The translations under genes were made by a program, and so were the position numbers. Below, one piece after another: positions 35,567 through 44,777 of a DNA stretch of 64,000 nt. The DNA is from Merdimmobilis hominis. Its GTDB lineage: Bacteria; Bacillota; Clostridia; Oscillospirales; Ruminococcaceae. Below the pieces are notes generated by a model, which was not told the DNA's origin, did no database searches, and saw only the letters and a program-made list of their open reading frames with translations. Every line of letters starts with the position of its first letter. Positions within the stretch are counted from its first letter, which is position 1. The stretch is taken from NCBI RefSeq assembly GCF_016901855.1, contig NZ_JACJKY010000013.1, forward strand, positions 1 through 64,000, given 5' to 3'.

Positions 35567-38500
35567 TCAGTAGCTCAGTTTGATGGTTTTAATCTCGAAC
35601 GGACGGAAGGTGAGCGCAATATCGTTTGCATTGAGCTCTGCTTTCGGTTCTTCGAGCATGTTGGTTTCTTCTGCTTTTGTCACAGCGAAGCCCGGAACCA
35701 GTTTGCACGAAGCGTAGGTACCCTCTGCCTCATACAGACGGACGATGCAAGCGTTCTGTGCATCCTCGCACGGTTTAACGGTTTCGATGATGACGTTCGG
35801 CGCATTTTCCACAGAGAGAAGCTGCGGCAGAATGAAACGACCCTCGGTCACGAGCGGACGGTAGTTTAACGCATATGCCGGTTTGATAACGGTTTCTGCG
35901 CTGAATCCGCCCATATGCGGCAGGAAGCTGTAGGTGACACGGTGGGTACCTGCATCACCGCGCGGGTCCGGACGGATGCCGCCTTTGTGCAGGGACAGAC
36001 GCATGCTGCCGCCCTCGACGGAGATGCCGTATTTGCAGTCGTTTAAGATTGCACAGCCGTACTGTGTTTCGCTCAAATCGGTGTATTTGTGGTTTAATAC
36101 CTCAAACATTGCCTGCTCGATTGCATTGTTGCGGGTGGTCGGTTTTGTTGCATAGCCGAACTGGATCTCGTGGCGTGCCTGACGTGCAAGAATCGAGGTA
36201 TCGAATGCGGTTTTTAAGAACCGGCGGACGTCGTGCCATTCAATCTCGGTTTCAAAGTCGATGCGCGGTGTGCGTGCATGGAAGACCATGTCCTGACGCA
36301 GCGACGATTTGTCGGAGAGCTTGTACGTGCGGCGGATGCGCAGCTGTGCAGCACCGTTCGAAATGACTTCTTCGCTCAAAAGCTCTGCGCAGTCTTTGAA
36401 TTTCGGCTGAATGTCTGCGTCAACGTCCCAGTTGTCCCATGCGCTCGGCACGTCCTCTGCCATCAGGAAGGTATTGAACGGCAGTCCGGCAACCAGCTCA
36501 CGGCCGTTGCGTTTGTCGATAAACGAGGACATATAGCCTTTTTCATTGAAGGTGATCTCTGCAAACGGAGTGGTCACTTTGCCGTTTTCATAAGTGAAGT
36601 TAAAGTTTCCGCAAGCGCAGCGGTCGTCGTGTGTGACGGTAAGCGAGGACATTGCCGGAATTTTCACGCCTGCAAGTGCCAAAAGCTCATTGTCATCCAG
36701 ATCGCGGACGTACTGCTGTGCAACGGTGTCGTCAGCAACGATGCAGCCGTCTTTTGCATCCAGGTAGACGACGTCATCATATTCAAACGGCAGCAGGTTT
36801 ACGAGTGTCTGCTCGCCTTCGCCCTCGCCTTTGATGAGGTCGTTTGCCATAGCGGTTGCTTTTTCGATGATCTCGGTTGTTTCACGGTGCGACTGCTCGT
36901 GTGCGGTCTGGATACAGGTACCCGGCAGAATGTCGTGGAACTGGTTTACGAGCAGCGTTTCAAGCAACGGACGGATTTCTTTGTCGTCTGCCGCTTTTTT
37001 CTCTTTGATCGCGTCGCACACGGTCAGAATCTCAGCGTTGTGGATTGCAATTTCCGCTTTGCGGTTGTTGCGTTTGATCTGGTGCTGGTTTGTAAGCGTA
37101 CCGCGGTGCAGCTCCAAGTAAAGCTCGCCGGCATAGGTGTTCGGGTTGACCGCTTCTTTTTCGAGCTTTTTCATAAAGTCGGAAACGGTGGTGTGGTATG
37201 CTTTCGGGCAGCCGTCCAAATCTTTGACACGGCGGGACATTTCGATCATTTCAAACATCGGTCCGCCGCCGCCGTCGCCCTGACCGTAGGAAATCAGGCG
37301 GGAATCGGACACGGATTTCTGCTGCAGCGAGTTGACTGCGCCGCGTCCCTCGGTACGCTCGATGAGCGTTTTCGGGTCCGGCCAGCAGTGGGTGCAGTTG
37401 AAGTGGGTGAACACGTCGGTGCCGTCGATGCCCTCCCAGATGAATGTCTCATACGGGAAGGTGTTCGTGTCGTTCCACGAGAGTTTTGTGGTCAGGAAGT
37501 AGTCGACGCCGCAGCCTTTCATGATCTGCGGGATTGCTGCACTGTAGCCGAAGGTGTCCGGCAGCCAGAAGCAGTCGGAACGGTAGCCGAAATATTTCTC
37601 GGTGTAGCGCTGACCCCACAGGAATTGACGGATCATCGATTCGCCGGAGGTGATGTTGCAGTCGCACTCGACCCAAACGCCGCCGTTCGGCTCATAACGT
37701 CCTTCTTTGACTTTTTCCTGAATGCGGGCAAACAGCTCCGGATAATAACGGCGCATGAGCTCTAAATGGTATGCGCTGCTCTGAATGAAGCAGTACTCCG
37801 GATATTCTTCCATGAGTGCCATCTGGTTTGCATAGGTGCGGGCACATTTTTTGATCGTCTCGGAAATGTCCCAAAGCCAAGCGGTATCCATGTGGCTGTG
37901 GCCGATAAGTCCGACACTCGGTGCGGAATCCGCATTTTTCGCCTCTAAACACGGACGCATGATCTCGCGTGCGTCAGCGAGTGCTGCGCGCCAGACTGCT
38001 TCGTCAGTGTGTTCCGGCGAGTAGTAAACGGTTTCATGAACTTTTGCAAGACAGTTAACAACATCGCCGCGGCGGAAGCTGTATTCATCCATTGTGGATG
38101 CCAGCTGATTCAAACAGCGCAGGTCATAGATGAAATCAGCGATGTCCTGATTTTTCGTGCAGATATCGATGCTTTCGAATGCATACTGATAGCTTGGTAC
38201 CGGGAAGTGCTCAAACGGCTGGGTACCGATGACATAGTGGCCGGCATATGCCTCGATCACGATGTCGATGACTTGTCCGGCTTTCGGCTCCAAGCACAGC
38301 AGATCGCAGTAGTGGTTGCCGTGGTCAGTTTCGGAAATTTTGTATGCAAAGTTTCCGAACGGCACGCCGTCAACAAACAGCATTGCCTCGTAAGCACCGA
38401 AACGCGGGTAGATGTAGAGCGGTTTGCCTGCGAGTTCAGCCGGAACGGTGAAGCTTCCTTTAAACCAGCAGTAAGAACGCTCTGCACCCCAAGTGTCACC

Positions 38501-38674
38501 CGGTTTTACTTCTGTGTACAGTGTGTCGTCCTCGGGCGCGCGGCTTAACAGCTCTTTTGTTTCGTATTTGACAACCGAAAGCTCCGCCTGTTTTTTGAAT
38601 ACATAGCGGTCGAGCGTTTCTTCAAGCTGCGAAAGCTTTGAGAGCATGCGTTTGATTTGCGGCTCATTCATCAT
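35567..38674 (-). CDS. Alpha-mannosidase, glycoside hydrolase family 38
   Basis: Large retaining exo-alpha-mannosidase of 1035 residues, without signal peptide, so probably cytosolic on imported manno-oligosaccharides. The family's zinc-binding H-x-D is in GLIGHSHMDTAWLWD (about residue 262), and the nucleophile Asp is in DCFWLPDTFGYSAAIPQI (about residue 370). NQFHDILPGTCI gives a further conserved His-Asp. The C-terminal half (about 600-1035) is the beta-sandwich part. Start 38674 has AAAGGAGG 9 bases upstream. It is divergent from the sugar ABC importer, which probably feeds it. Confidence 0.95.
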   Translation of the reverse strand: MMNEPQIKRMLSKLSQLEETLDRYVFKKQAELSVVKYETKELLSRAPEDDTLYTEVKPGDTWGAERSYCWFKGSFTVPAELAGKPLYIYPRFGAYEAMLFVDGVPFGNFAYKISETDHGNHYCDLLCLEPKAGQVIDIVIEAYAGHYVIGTQPFEHFPVPSYQYAFESIDICTKNQDIADFIYDLRCLNQLASTMDEYSFRRGDVVNCLAKVHETVYYSPEHTDEAVWRAALADAREIMRPCLEAKNADSAPSVGLIGHSHMDTAWLWDISETIKKCARTYANQMALMEEYPEYCFIQSSAYHLELMRRYYPELFARIQEKVKEGRYEPNGGVWVECDCNITSGESMIRQFLWGQRYTEKYFGYRSDCFWLPDTFGYSAAIPQIMKGCGVDYFLTTKLSWNDTNTFPYETFIWEGIDGTDVFTHFNCTHCWPDPKTLIERTEGRGAVNSLQQKSVSDSRLISYGQGDGGGGPMFEMIEMSRRVKDLDGCPKAYHTTVSDFMKKLEKEAVNPNTYAGELYLELHRGTLTNQHQIKRNNRKAEIAIHNAEILTVCDAIKEKKAADDKEIRPLLETLLVNQFHDILPGTCIQTAHEQSHRETTEIIEKATAMANDLIKGEGEGEQTLVNLLPFEYDDVVYLDAKDGCIVADDTVAQQYVRDLDDNELLALAGVKIPAMSSLTVTHDDRCACGNFNFTYENGKVTTPFAEITFNEKGYMSSFIDKRNGRELVAGLPFNTFLMAEDVPSAWDNWDVDADIQPKFKDCAELLSEEVISNGAAQLRIRRTYKLSDKSSLRQDMVFHARTPRIDFETEIEWHDVRRFLKTAFDTSILARQARHEIQFGYATKPTTRNNAIEQAMFEVLNHKYTDLSETQYGCAILNDCKYGISVEGGSMRLSLHKGGIRPDPRGDAGTHRVTYSFLPHMGGFSAETVIKPAYALNYRPLVTEGRFILPQLLSVENAPNVIIETVKPCEDAQNACIVRLYEAEGTYASCKLVPGFAVTKAEETNMLEEPKAELNANDIALTFRPFEIKTIKLSY

Positions 38675-38750
38675 ATAAAAATGCCTCCTTTATATACAGA
38701 AAAGACAGTGCACAAAAAAACACCTGCTTTTCCGTTTGTTCTGTGCTTGT

Positions 38751-38779
38751 ATTATAACATAACCAAAGCAAAATGCCAA
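38751..38779 (-). promoter_or_regulatory. Promoter of the alpha-mannosidase gene
   Basis: On the minus strand TTGGCA (38774-38779), 17 bp, TATAAT (38751-38756). Confidence 0.7.
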
Positions 38780-38796
38780 TCAAAAAGAAATAAAGG

Positions 38797-38824
38797 TTGA
38801 CTTTTGTGCGATATATGCTATAAT
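38797..38824 (+). promoter_or_regulatory. Distal promoter of the lplBC-type importer
   Basis: TTGACT (38797-38802), 16 bp, TATAAT (38819-38824). It is 370 bp before the first permease gene and back to back with the mannosidase promoter. The stretch 38830-39030 holds no gene. Confidence 0.65.
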
Positions 38825-39034
38825 TAACATCGTTTGATGTGTTTTTCTTTGCAACATGTTTATCTGTAAAGAATCTTAACTGTCATTTTGGCGGAATTTT
38901 CGTTTCTGCGGCGAAGAAAATACAGCTTGTATCCGTTTTGTCGGCACAAAGCTTAAAAAAACGCCTGATTTCGTGCTTTTCGTCATTATGAATAAGCGTC
39001 AAATAAATTATTTAGTGTTTTTGCAAAAAAAGTA

Positions 39035-39063
39035 TTGCAAAATTGTTTCGAGTATAGTAATAT
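39035..39063 (+). promoter_or_regulatory. Proximal promoter of the importer operon
   Basis: TTGCAA (39035-39040), 17 bp, TAATAT (39058-39063). It leaves a leader of about 125 nt with no obvious riboswitch. Confidence 0.5.
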
Positions 39064-39193
39064 ATATACATACACTACGGGCGCTTGTGTGGCACTTTGC
39101 ATAAAGCATGATTCGGTAAGGGGATTCGGTGCTTGGGTGCAGGGAGAACTGGCAGCGCAGCGTAAATTTTAAAAAAAGAATAGGAGTGAAGAC

Positions 39194-40147
39194 ATGGCGA
39201 AGGTTAAAAAAGAAAAAGTCAGAGGCAAAAAGTTTACCTTTGACGATTTTGAGCTTATTTTATTATCTTTGCCGACCGTTATCTGGTATCTGGTGTTCAG
39301 CTTTCTTCCGTTGTTCGGTCTTCTGATCGCATTCAAGACTTGGAGAGTTGACGGCGACTTCTTCTCGTCGTTCTTTGCAAGCGATTGGTGCAACTTTGAG
39401 AACTTTGAGTTCATGTTCATGACCAGCGACGCAATCAGATCACTGTGGCTGACCATCGCGTATAACGTCGCATTTATCATCTTGGGTGTTGTCATTCCGG
39501 TTACTTTGGCAATCATGGTTTCAAACCTTTACAGCCAAAAACTCGGAAAAGTCTGTCAGACAGCAATGTTCCTCCCGCACTTTATGTCGTGGATCGTTGC
39601 AAGTTACTTCCTGTTTGCGTTCATGAGCCCGGACAAAGGTTTGTTCAACTCGGCGCTTACCGCACTTGGCTTAGGAACAGTAGACTGGTACGGACAGCAG
39701 GCAGTCGGTTACTGGCCGTTGATCTTGATTATTATGAACATCTGGAAAACCACCGGTTACGGCATGGTCGTTTACCTGGCTTCCATCACCGGTATTGATG
39801 CTACATACTACGAAGCAGCTGTTATCGACGGTGCTTCCAAATGGCAGCAGACCACAAAAATCACACTCCCGCTTTTGAAACAGATCATGATTATCATGAG
39901 CATCATGGCAATCGGCAGAATCTTCAACTCTGATTTCGGTCTGTTCTATCAGGTGCCGAAAGCAACATCGCAGCTCTTTCCTGTTTCAATGACGCTTGAT
40001 GTGTACATTTATACTGCATTGATTACATTGGGCGACATTGGCATGAGTTCGGCCGCAGCATTCTTCCAGTCGATTGCTGGTTGTATCTGTATCCTCATTG
40101 CGAACGCAATTGTAACAAAGATTGACCGCGAGAGCGCATTCTTCTAA
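39194..40147 (+). CDS. Sugar ABC transporter permease, LplB type
   Basis: Integral membrane subunit of a CUT1-type carbohydrate importer, 317 residues with about six membrane segments (first about 25-45). The ABC interaction loop is ...YYEAAVIDGASKWQQTTKITLPLL (EAA motif, about residues 212-235). LSLPTVIWYLVFSFLPLFGLLIAFKTW is typical of LplB/YtcP-like permeases for complex oligosaccharides. First gene of the permease-permease-binding-protein operon. The ATPase (MsmX type) must be encoded elsewhere. Confidence 0.92.
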   Translation: MAKVKKEKVRGKKFTFDDFELILLSLPTVIWYLVFSFLPLFGLLIAFKTWRVDGDFFSSFFASDWCNFENFEFMFMTSDAIRSLWLTIAYNVAFIILGVVIPVTLAIMVSNLYSQKLGKVCQTAMFLPHFMSWIVASYFLFAFMSPDKGLFNSALTALGLGTVDWYGQQAVGYWPLILIIMNIWKTTGYGMVVYLASITGIDATYYEAAVIDGASKWQQTTKITLPLLKQIMIIMSIMAIGRIFNSDFGLFYQVPKATSQLFPVSMTLDVYIYTALITLGDIGMSSAAAFFQSIAGCICILIANAIVTKIDRESAFF

Positions 40148-40163
40148 TAGGGGGTGGATGAAA

Positions 40164-41102
40164 ATGGCTAAAACAAAAAAAGAAAAACCGGTACTTGAGG
40201 GTCTGGCGAAATTCAACCGTGTCAGCAAACCGATGAACGTTCTGTTTTCGATCATCTTCATCATCGCAGCACTCTGCTGTGTCATCCCGCTGATTTTCGT
40301 CATCATCATTTCCTTGACCGATAAAACATCAATCGCAGCAGTAGGTTATTCGTTCTTCCCGCAGAAATGGTCACTTGCCGCTTATGCAGAACTTTGGAAT
40401 AACCGTTCACAGATCATCACTTCATTCTTGGTATCCATCGTCGTTACGGTCGGCGGTACAGTTCTTGGCTTGTTCTTAAATGCTTCGATGGGCTATGTTC
40501 TGTCTCGTTCGAGCTTCAAATTCAAAAAACTGTACACCTGGATCGTATTCATCCCGATGGTGTTCAATGGCGGTATGGTTTCCGCATACCTCATCATCAC
40601 ACAGTTCCTGTACATTCAGGATACACTTCTGGTCTTGATCCTTCCGTTGGCAGTTGCATCGTTCTACGTTATCATTTTGAGAACATTCTTCCAGACAACG
40701 GTTCCGGATTCCCTGATTGAATCAGGTAAGATCGACGGTGCAAGTCAGCTCCGTATCTTCTTCCAGATCGTACTTCCGATCTCGCTTCCGGCACTCGCAA
40801 CGATTGGTTTGTTCCTCTCGTTTGCATACTGGAACGACTGGTGGCAGGCATTCATGTATATCAACAACAAAAACCTGTGGCCGCTTCAGTACTTCCTGAT
40901 TCAGATTGAACGTCAGATTCAGTCCATGATCGACCAAGCACAGTATCTCGGTGTATCGGCAACAGAGCTTGCAGCTCGTCTCCCCACCGACGGTATGAAA
41001 ATGGCACTCGTTGTTGTCATTGTCGTTCCGATCGCTTGTTCGTATCCGTTCTTCCAGAAATACTTCATTTCTGGTCTTACCATCGGCGCAGTAAAAGGCT
41101 GA
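40164..41102 (+). CDS. Sugar ABC transporter permease, LplC type
   Basis: Second permease of the importer, 312 residues with about six membrane helices. The EAA loop reads SLIESGKIDGASQLRIFFQIVLPISLPALATIGLF (about 195-230). The C-terminus GLTIGAVKG is the usual end of LplC/YtcP proteins. The ATG at 40164 is best placed for the GGGGG site; an ATG two codons earlier touches it. 16 bp after lplB. Confidence 0.92.
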   Translation: MAKTKKEKPVLEGLAKFNRVSKPMNVLFSIIFIIAALCCVIPLIFVIIISLTDKTSIAAVGYSFFPQKWSLAAYAELWNNRSQIITSFLVSIVVTVGGTVLGLFLNASMGYVLSRSSFKFKKLYTWIVFIPMVFNGGMVSAYLIITQFLYIQDTLLVLILPLAVASFYVIILRTFFQTTVPDSLIESGKIDGASQLRIFFQIVLPISLPALATIGLFLSFAYWNDWWQAFMYINNKNLWPLQYFLIQIERQIQSMIDQAQYLGVSATELAARLPTDGMKMALVVVIVVPIACSYPFFQKYFISGLTIGAVKG

Positions 41103-41167
41103 TGGACATTCACAATGTTGTATTTAAATCTACGGGTTTAAATAATATTTTTTAGGAGGATTTCGTT

Positions 41168-42658
41168 ATGAAAGGCAAAATCAAACTGTTGTCTCTCCTT
41201 CTTGCTTTAGCAATGGTTGCATCGATGTTCGCAGCATGCAACAATGGTGGCAGCGAGAATAATGGCGGAGACACCAACGAACCAGTCGAAATTGTTTGGT
41301 GGCACTGGGGCAACCCGCCGAAAGACACCACCACAGTTGTTGAGGCACTCAACAAAATGTCTGCTGAAGACATCGGTGTCACTGTCAAATTCAACTGGGC
41401 AACAGACAATGAACAGAAACTGAAAACAGCTCTGTCCACTGGTCAAAAAGACGACATCGCATTCACATGTGCATGGTTTGCAAACTACATCTCTACAGCA
41501 CAGTCCGGCCAGCTCGCTGATCTGACTGAGATGCTCAAACAGGATGAGTTCCAGACCCTGTACAAATCCATGCCGGAGTTCTTCTGGGAAGCAGCTACTG
41601 TTGACGGCAAAATCTATGCTGTTCCGACAACAAAAGACTCTGCAGCTCAGAACTTCTGGACTGTAAACAAAGAGTACGTTATCGACACCGTTGGTGCACA
41701 GGCTGAATTTGATCAGGTTGGCACTGCACTGTCCACCGTTACTCCGCTTCTCCGTAAAATCAAATCGTACGTTGACAACGGCGGCGAGCCGTATCCGCAC
41801 GACCTGACAGCTCCGCTGAACTTCAACAAATCCGGTCTTAACGGTTTTGAAGCAGCTCGTTGGGATATGATCAACGGCAGCATTCACATCGGCGACAAAC
41901 TCGGCGATGACGGCGTGAAAATCATCTCTACTTTCGACGACGAAGAGACACTCGCTGACTACAGAGAGATGGCTATGTGGAGAAAAGAAGGCCTCGTAAA
42001 CCAGGATGCACAGCAGATCGAATCTGAGTTGACTTATCAGGTTGTCAGCAAAGCACAGGGTTGGGAAGGCGCAGAAGCTATCTGGGGCAACCAGAAAGAC
42101 TACACTGTTGCTATCAAAGCTCAGCACGAGCCGATCGCTTCCAGAGCTACAGTTATCGGTTCTATGAACGGTATCTTTGCTAACTCTGAGAAAAAAGAAG
42201 AAGCTCTGAAATACCTGCAGTACATCAACACCGATAAAGACTACAGAAACATGCTCGCATTCGGTATTGAAGGCGAAAACTATGAGCTGACTGAAGAAGG
42301 CACAATCAAAACTCTGAACGATCAGTGGGCACCGGGTTCCTTCGCACAGGCTTCCACCTGGATCATGACTCCGGCTGCTCCGGCTGCTCCGGATATGTAC
42401 GAGAACGTCAAAGAGATGTCTTTGAACGCTACTCCGACAGATCTGATCGGCTTCACCTTCGTTGAAGAGAGTGTTAAATCTGAAATCGCAGCTTGCTCAT
42501 CTATCTTCCAGCAGTACGCATCCGCTCTGGCTTGCGGTGCTTACGAAGATGCTGATGCAACCATCGCAGAGATGATGCAAAAACTCGAGGCTGCTGGTTA
42601 CAGAAAAATCATCGAAGAGTGCCAGAAACAGGTTGACGAATACATGGCAAGCAAATAA
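41168..42658 (+). CDS. Sugar-binding lipoprotein of ABC importer
   Basis: Extracellular solute-binding protein, family 1/LplA-like, 496 residues. The signal peptide ends in lipobox FAAC (Cys near 19), followed by a Gly/Asn-rich linker. The mature part shows the two-lobed fold: EIVWWHWGNPPKD, AIWGNQKDYTVAIKAQHEP and LKYLQYINTDKDYRNMLAFGIEGENYEL. Codon choice (many GCT, AAC, ATC, GAA) differs from flanking genes, as expected of a highly expressed binding protein. A strong terminator follows. Likely cargo is a mannose-containing oligosaccharide, inferred only from the neighbouring GH38 gene. Confidence 0.92.
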   Translation: MKGKIKLLSLLLALAMVASMFAACNNGGSENNGGDTNEPVEIVWWHWGNPPKDTTTVVEALNKMSAEDIGVTVKFNWATDNEQKLKTALSTGQKDDIAFTCAWFANYISTAQSGQLADLTEMLKQDEFQTLYKSMPEFFWEAATVDGKIYAVPTTKDSAAQNFWTVNKEYVIDTVGAQAEFDQVGTALSTVTPLLRKIKSYVDNGGEPYPHDLTAPLNFNKSGLNGFEAARWDMINGSIHIGDKLGDDGVKIISTFDDEETLADYREMAMWRKEGLVNQDAQQIESELTYQVVSKAQGWEGAEAIWGNQKDYTVAIKAQHEPIASRATVIGSMNGIFANSEKKEEALKYLQYINTDKDYRNMLAFGIEGENYELTEEGTIKTLNDQWAPGSFAQASTWIMTPAAPAAPDMYENVKEMSLNATPTDLIGFTFVEESVKSEIAACSSIFQQYASALACGAYEDADATIAEMMQKLEAAGYRKIIEECQKQVDEYMASK

Positions 42659-42672
42659 TCTTTAAGATTATG

Positions 42673-42708
42673 AAAAAAAGAGAACCCATTTTGGGTTCTC
42701 TTTTTTTT
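42673..42708. terminator. Bidirectional terminator
   Basis: AAAAAAAGAGAACCCA / TGGGTTCTCTTTTTTTT hairpin between the binding protein and the convergent URO-D-like gene. Confidence 0.92.
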
Positions 42709-42774
42709 ATATGTTTTAAAAGAAAGAAAAAGAACAGGCAAATCATTTGATTTGCCTGCCTTTTATTATCGCTT

Positions 42775-43812
42775 TTATTCAGCGCATTTTTGTGTTCCGT
42801 AAGATACGGTTTCTTCAAGCAATGCGCGCAAACTGTCAAGCGGTGTATCGGCGGTTGCAGCGTTTCCAAGAGTCAGAATAAAACGTCCGTCAGCGCGGTA
42901 ATACGTATCAATCAAAAAACGAATCTCTTTGCGCACATCTTCCGGTGTACCATACGGAATCGTTTGCTGTACGTCAAAACCTGCCCAGATGCAGATTTTA
43001 TCGCCGTACGTTTTGGCGATATGCGCTTCCTCCATTGTATATTTTTGGATTGGATGAATGACATCCAGGCCAATCTCAATAAATTCCGGCAGGAACATTT
43101 CGATGTTTCCGCAGGTATGCAGCCAGAAATGCATGCCGTTTGCATGTGCTGTGTCAATGATCCGTTTATAGTACGGTTTGAAGAAGGTGCGGAAAATATC
43201 AAGCGAGAAAAACGGTCCGTTTTGTGTACCGATATCATCCGAAGTAAAGATGCCGTTTGCATGGAGTTCCTTTGCGGAGCGTTCGATTACACGGCAATAG
43301 AAGTTTGTGAGCGCGTCAAATAAACGATGCACTTCATCCGGATTCGTATAAAAATCCGTCAGTGCGTTTTCCATACCGCGCAATGACCACAGACGCTCAA
43401 AGAGACAGTACCACCAGTTGGCGAGTACATATTTACCGTCTGCATCCGGACCCGGTGCAAACAAGTTTACATAGTTTGGGTCAGGAAAGTGCTCGAGCAC
43501 ATCGTCAAGCTCATCCCAGTCTTCAATTGCAACCACTGCATCGATTCCAAGTTTTTTTTCTTGCTTCGGACGCTCTTTTTGTACCCAGCGATATGTTTTG
43601 TCGTCTTCCGGTGCATCAAATACATCGGGAATGCGAATCAATCTCGAAACAACATCTTCTGGATAAGCATCTAAAATTTCTTTTGCTTCTGCTTTTCGTT
43701 CACCGAATGTTTCAGGGTTGATCCAGAAACGATAGGTGATTGGAATGCGCGGCGCATGTCCCTTTCCTTCAATGACTTGTTTCATTTGATCAACCGTTAA
43801 GCAATGACTCAT
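42775..43812 (-). CDS. Uroporphyrinogen decarboxylase-superfamily protein
   Basis: A 345-residue TIM-barrel protein of the URO-D/methyltransferase superfamily. Visible features are FTSDDIGTQNGPFFSLDIFRTFFKPYYKRIIDTAHANG, then FWLHTCGNIEMFLPEFIEIGLDVIHPIQ, where HTCGN holds the His and Cys that bind zinc in the methylcobamide methyltransferase relatives. No haem genes are nearby; the gene overlaps an AraC regulator by 23 bp in a sugar-utilisation region. Function is therefore unknown: a corrinoid-type methyltransfer or demethoxylation of a methylated substrate is possible. Confidence 0.82.
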   Translation of the reverse strand: MSHCLTVDQMKQVIEGKGHAPRIPITYRFWINPETFGERKAEAKEILDAYPEDVVSRLIRIPDVFDAPEDDKTYRWVQKERPKQEKKLGIDAVVAIEDWDELDDVLEHFPDPNYVNLFAPGPDADGKYVLANWWYCLFERLWSLRGMENALTDFYTNPDEVHRLFDALTNFYCRVIERSAKELHANGIFTSDDIGTQNGPFFSLDIFRTFFKPYYKRIIDTAHANGMHFWLHTCGNIEMFLPEFIEIGLDVIHPIQKYTMEEAHIAKTYGDKICIWAGFDVQQTIPYGTPEDVRKEIRFLIDTYYRADGRFILTLGNAATADTPLDSLRALLEETVSYGTQKCAE

Positions 43813-44620
43813 CACAATTCATCCTTTCTTGTTTTTGCTTTTTCCGGTATGCAAGCGGCGTCAAGCCTGTTTTTTGCTTGAACACGCGATTGAATGACTG
43901 TTGATTCTCAAATCCGCTGTCAAATGTAATTTGCAGGATTGGTAAATCCGTTTCGGTTAAGCATTTTTGCGCATAACCGATGCGCAGCATATTGACATAT
44001 TCATGAAAGCTTGTCTTAATCACATTTGAAAAAATACGTGAAACACGATAACGGCTCACACCGAATTTGTGCGACAAATCTTCCAGGCAAAGCGGTTCGC
44101 GATAGTGTCGGACAATATATTCGATGACTTCACCTGTTAATCCAGCACGCGTATCTTCGATATAGGAAAGTGAAAGCAAAGGGGTAGCGCGTGCCATGAT
44201 AAGTTTGATGAGCAGCGTGATTACTTCTTCCTGCCGGTCGTTTTCCTGTTCTGCTTTCAGCGCATGCAGTGCGTAGACAATATCAGGATGAATTTTGTCT
44301 TTTGAAATCACCGGTGTTTGAGGAAGTGCTTCGTGCAAAAGCGTTTGCAGTGATTTTGAAAGCGTATCATTGTAGATCAGCATCAAAAACTCAGCCCGAA
44401 CGCCGTTTTGCGCATATTCATATGCATGAACCGTATTCGGAAAAATAAACGCGATGTCACCGGCATGGACGTCGTATTCCTTTTCACCGATGAATGTGCG
44501 CATGGTGCCCGACCTTACATATAAAAGTTCAAGCGATACGTGCAGATGCGGCGGAAAAGATAATCCTTCGCCTTCTTCCACACGGAGAAGATCGGTCCGA
44601 TATTCATAAAAAGGTAGCAA
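43790..44620 (-). CDS. AraC family transcriptional regulator
   Basis: Regulator of 276 residues with an N-terminal cupin (PHLHVSLELLYVRSGTMRTFIGEKEYDVHAGDIAFIFPNTVHAYE) that probably senses a sugar, and a C-terminal double HTH (FGVSRYRVSRIFSNVIKTSFHEYVN, then ITFDSGFENQQSFNRVFKQKTGLTPLAYR). I place the start at TTG 44620 because AGGAGG lies 9 bases upstream and because in-frame ATGs at 44689 and 44674 fall inside the promoter (44673-44702). Overlaps the next gene by 23 bp. Likely regulates the URO-D-like gene and the divergent thuA-gfo pair. Confidence 0.88.
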   Translation of the reverse strand: MLPFYEYRTDLLRVEEGEGLSFPPHLHVSLELLYVRSGTMRTFIGEKEYDVHAGDIAFIFPNTVHAYEYAQNGVRAEFLMLIYNDTLSKSLQTLLHEALPQTPVISKDKIHPDIVYALHALKAEQENDRQEEVITLLIKLIMARATPLLSLSYIEDTRAGLTGEVIEYIVRHYREPLCLEDLSHKFGVSRYRVSRIFSNVIKTSFHEYVNMLRIGYAQKCLTETDLPILQITFDSGFENQQSFNRVFKQKTGLTPLAYRKKQKQERMNCDESLLNG

Positions 44621-44672
44621 CCTTTCCACCCTCCTGCAATAAATGTGTGTTTTTTGTCTGGTTATGCTATGC

Positions 44673-44702
44673 ATTATACGCCGCTTCATGATACAATGTC
44701 AA
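44673..44702 (-). promoter_or_regulatory. Consensus promoter of the araC-type gene
   Basis: On the minus strand TTGACA (44697-44702), 18 bp, TATAAT (44673-44678). The predicted start near 44666 lies downstream of the ATG triplets at 44689 and 44674. Confidence 0.82.
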
Positions 44703-44777
44703 TATAGAAATAGGATAAAAACCACACATTTTGTGCACGGAAATGAATCATTTTTAAAAGATAAAGGGGGATTTTTA

